64,000 nt of DNA from Balanoglossus misakiensis (Eukaryota > Hemichordata), in NCBI GenBank assembly GCA_040954595.2, contig CM082591.2:5208001-5272000 (forward strand). Direction: 5' to 3'. Below are positions 62,728 through 64,000 of the stretch, piece by piece; position 1 is the first letter of the stretch; every line of letters begins with the position of its first letter. The translations under genes were made by a program, and so were the position numbers. Under the pieces are notes generated by a model. That model searched no databases and was not told the DNA's origin. It worked only from the letters and a program-made list of their open reading frames with translations.

Positions 62728-64000
62728 TTGGATAATTCACCGTGTCTAACAGTCAGCAACTACTGGTCCAGGATTAAAACACAGATGCTTGCGAAAATTG
62801 ATATCGAATGGCCTCTATACTGTATGCAAAACTTTTGAATTTATAACATATACAAAAGTATACTATCGAAGCCGTTCCATATATATCGTCATTCGGAAGC
62901 ACCGGTAATCGTGAGTTAGAGTGGATGTTATTCAAATAGCATTACATTTATGGAAAAGGCATATTGCTTTTATTTTATAGGACGAGTGTGTATGCGCCAT
63001 CAGTCCGTTGAACATCTATAAGTGGCACAACCGCAATTTTGCACTATTTTAAGCCTCAAAAACAATTTTATGGCGATTCCCGTTGCATTATTGTTCTGGT
63101 TTCTTGTTCTATTCTGTGGTTTCAATTTCTTATTCAATTTTGTTTTTTCAACACGTCCCTCTTGTAGTAATCAGTAATGTAATTGTTTAAAATAATAATA
63201 ATAATTGAATTCATGTTCTGTCATGAATTCATTTATCAACAATAACATAACAATGTCAATTAGGGGCCCACTCATGCATGCAAGGGGTTTAATTGTTGAG
63301 AAGCTAAAGATTGAATATTCATAACGCTACCAAGAGCAGAACAGGAAACCACATTTGATACATGTGAGAAAAATTCAGAAAATAGCCAAAAGTTTAGTTA
63401 CTGGGGCTTTAATACCAACGGTATATTATATAGGTTATTACAATGGTCTTATGTATTATATATCTGTCACAAATTTCACTGCACCATAAATCGCTTTAGA
63501 TACCTCTCAAATAAGGTGTCATCACATACCTGGCAAACAAGAACAATTCTCCCTACCTCAAATAGGTTTTCGCTACCTAGGGGTGATGAAAAACTCATAT
63601 GGTCGACGCAATTTCAAGATGGTCGATATTTACCATGTTTAACAAATGCTAAAGTGATACTGGGTCATCTTGAAACTTTGTTTACTAAAAAAATAAATAA
63701 CAAAATGTGAAAAAAGTTGAATCTATACAAAGACAGACATTGTTGACGACAGGAAGTCGTTTAATACAGTCAACGTATCATTTCTTCTATCTCTTACTAC
63801 CGTGTGAGTTGTCGACCTTTTACCAAGAATGCACGTATTATAAATTGATTTTACCCCCCAGCAGAAAATGAACACCTATTTAGGCAGCCAGAAATAACTT
63901 ACGCGACCCTTCTCTTATTTTAATTTCATTTTTATGGATTCGAGAAAATTTAAACCAGCGTCTGTATTTTTAAATCTGTCAGCTGGTAGCAGGGTTAAGC
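62728..64000. other. Upstream flank of the SLC7 gene, no gene seen
   Basis: The presumed promoter of the transporter (minus strand) is at the left of this block; no TATA box was recognised. The remainder is AT-rich with an ATA repeat near 63190-63205 and the dispersed repeat at 63556-63745. No exon supported. Confidence 0.5.
63556..63745. repeat. Dispersed repeat, second copy
   Basis: Matches 54735-54905 through AAATAGGTTTTCGCTACCTA, CTCATATGGTCGACGCAATT and AAATGTGAAAAAAGTTGAA, with insertions in the middle. It is 9 kb from the first copy, outside the gene, so this is a dispersed family. Confidence 0.7.

Overview
This is a stretch of animal nuclear genome. Genes are split into short exons (about 55-570 bp) with GT-AG introns. 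Introns and spacers carry many small inverted-repeat transposons, microsatellites and one large minisatellite. The protein set (harmonin/USH1C, eIF4G2/DAP5, an SLC7 light-chain transporter and an Rv2258c-type methyltransferase), together with the moderate intron size, suggests a marine invertebrate. A hemichordate, cephalochordate or lophotrochozoan would all fit, and the sequence alone does not decide between them.

Layout. Bases 1 to about 22.9 kb hold no gene I can support; they contain microsatellites, palindromes, a pogo-like element and a homeodomain-core cluster. From 22.9 to 26.5 kb, a foldback element adjoins a 3.1-kb minisatellite of roughly 80 units. Each unit carries a TTGACA/TGTCAA hairpin with AATAAA across its loop, and there is a 222-bp higher-order repeat inside the array. 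From 27.8 to 30.0 kb on the minus strand lies a four-exon SAM-dependent methyltransferase (363 codons) with a TATA box. From 30.9 to 32.4 kb there are two foldback elements. From 33.6 to 44.2 kb on the minus strand lies a 14-exon harmonin (USH1C) gene of 611 codons; all exon phases agree. Its first intron holds an apparently perfect 1,555-bp tandem duplication.

From 47.6 to 55.9 kb on the plus strand lies eIF4G2 (DAP5/NAT1/p97), 18 coding exons and 893 codons. No in-frame ATG precedes its conserved N-terminus, and a GTG in strong context (A at -3, G at +4) sits where vertebrate DAP5 is known to start. From 59.4 to 62.7 kb on the minus strand lies an SLC7 amino-acid transporter (eight exons recognised, last exon not found). 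The remainder to 64 kb is non-coding.

USH1C and eIF4G2 are head to head, about 3.4 kb apart between coding starts. Both are on chromosome 11p15 in human, so their neighbourhood here may be an old linkage. The four genes do not form one pathway: they are a structural scaffold, a translation factor, a transporter and an orphan methyltransferase. The strongest second-look items are the GTG start, the hairpin/AATAAA minisatellite, the tandem copies of the harmonin exon-7 5' splice site, and small transposons lying 10-13 nt from 5' splice sites. Exon borders were set by eye from splice consensus, reading-frame continuity and similarity recalled from known families; no database search was run.
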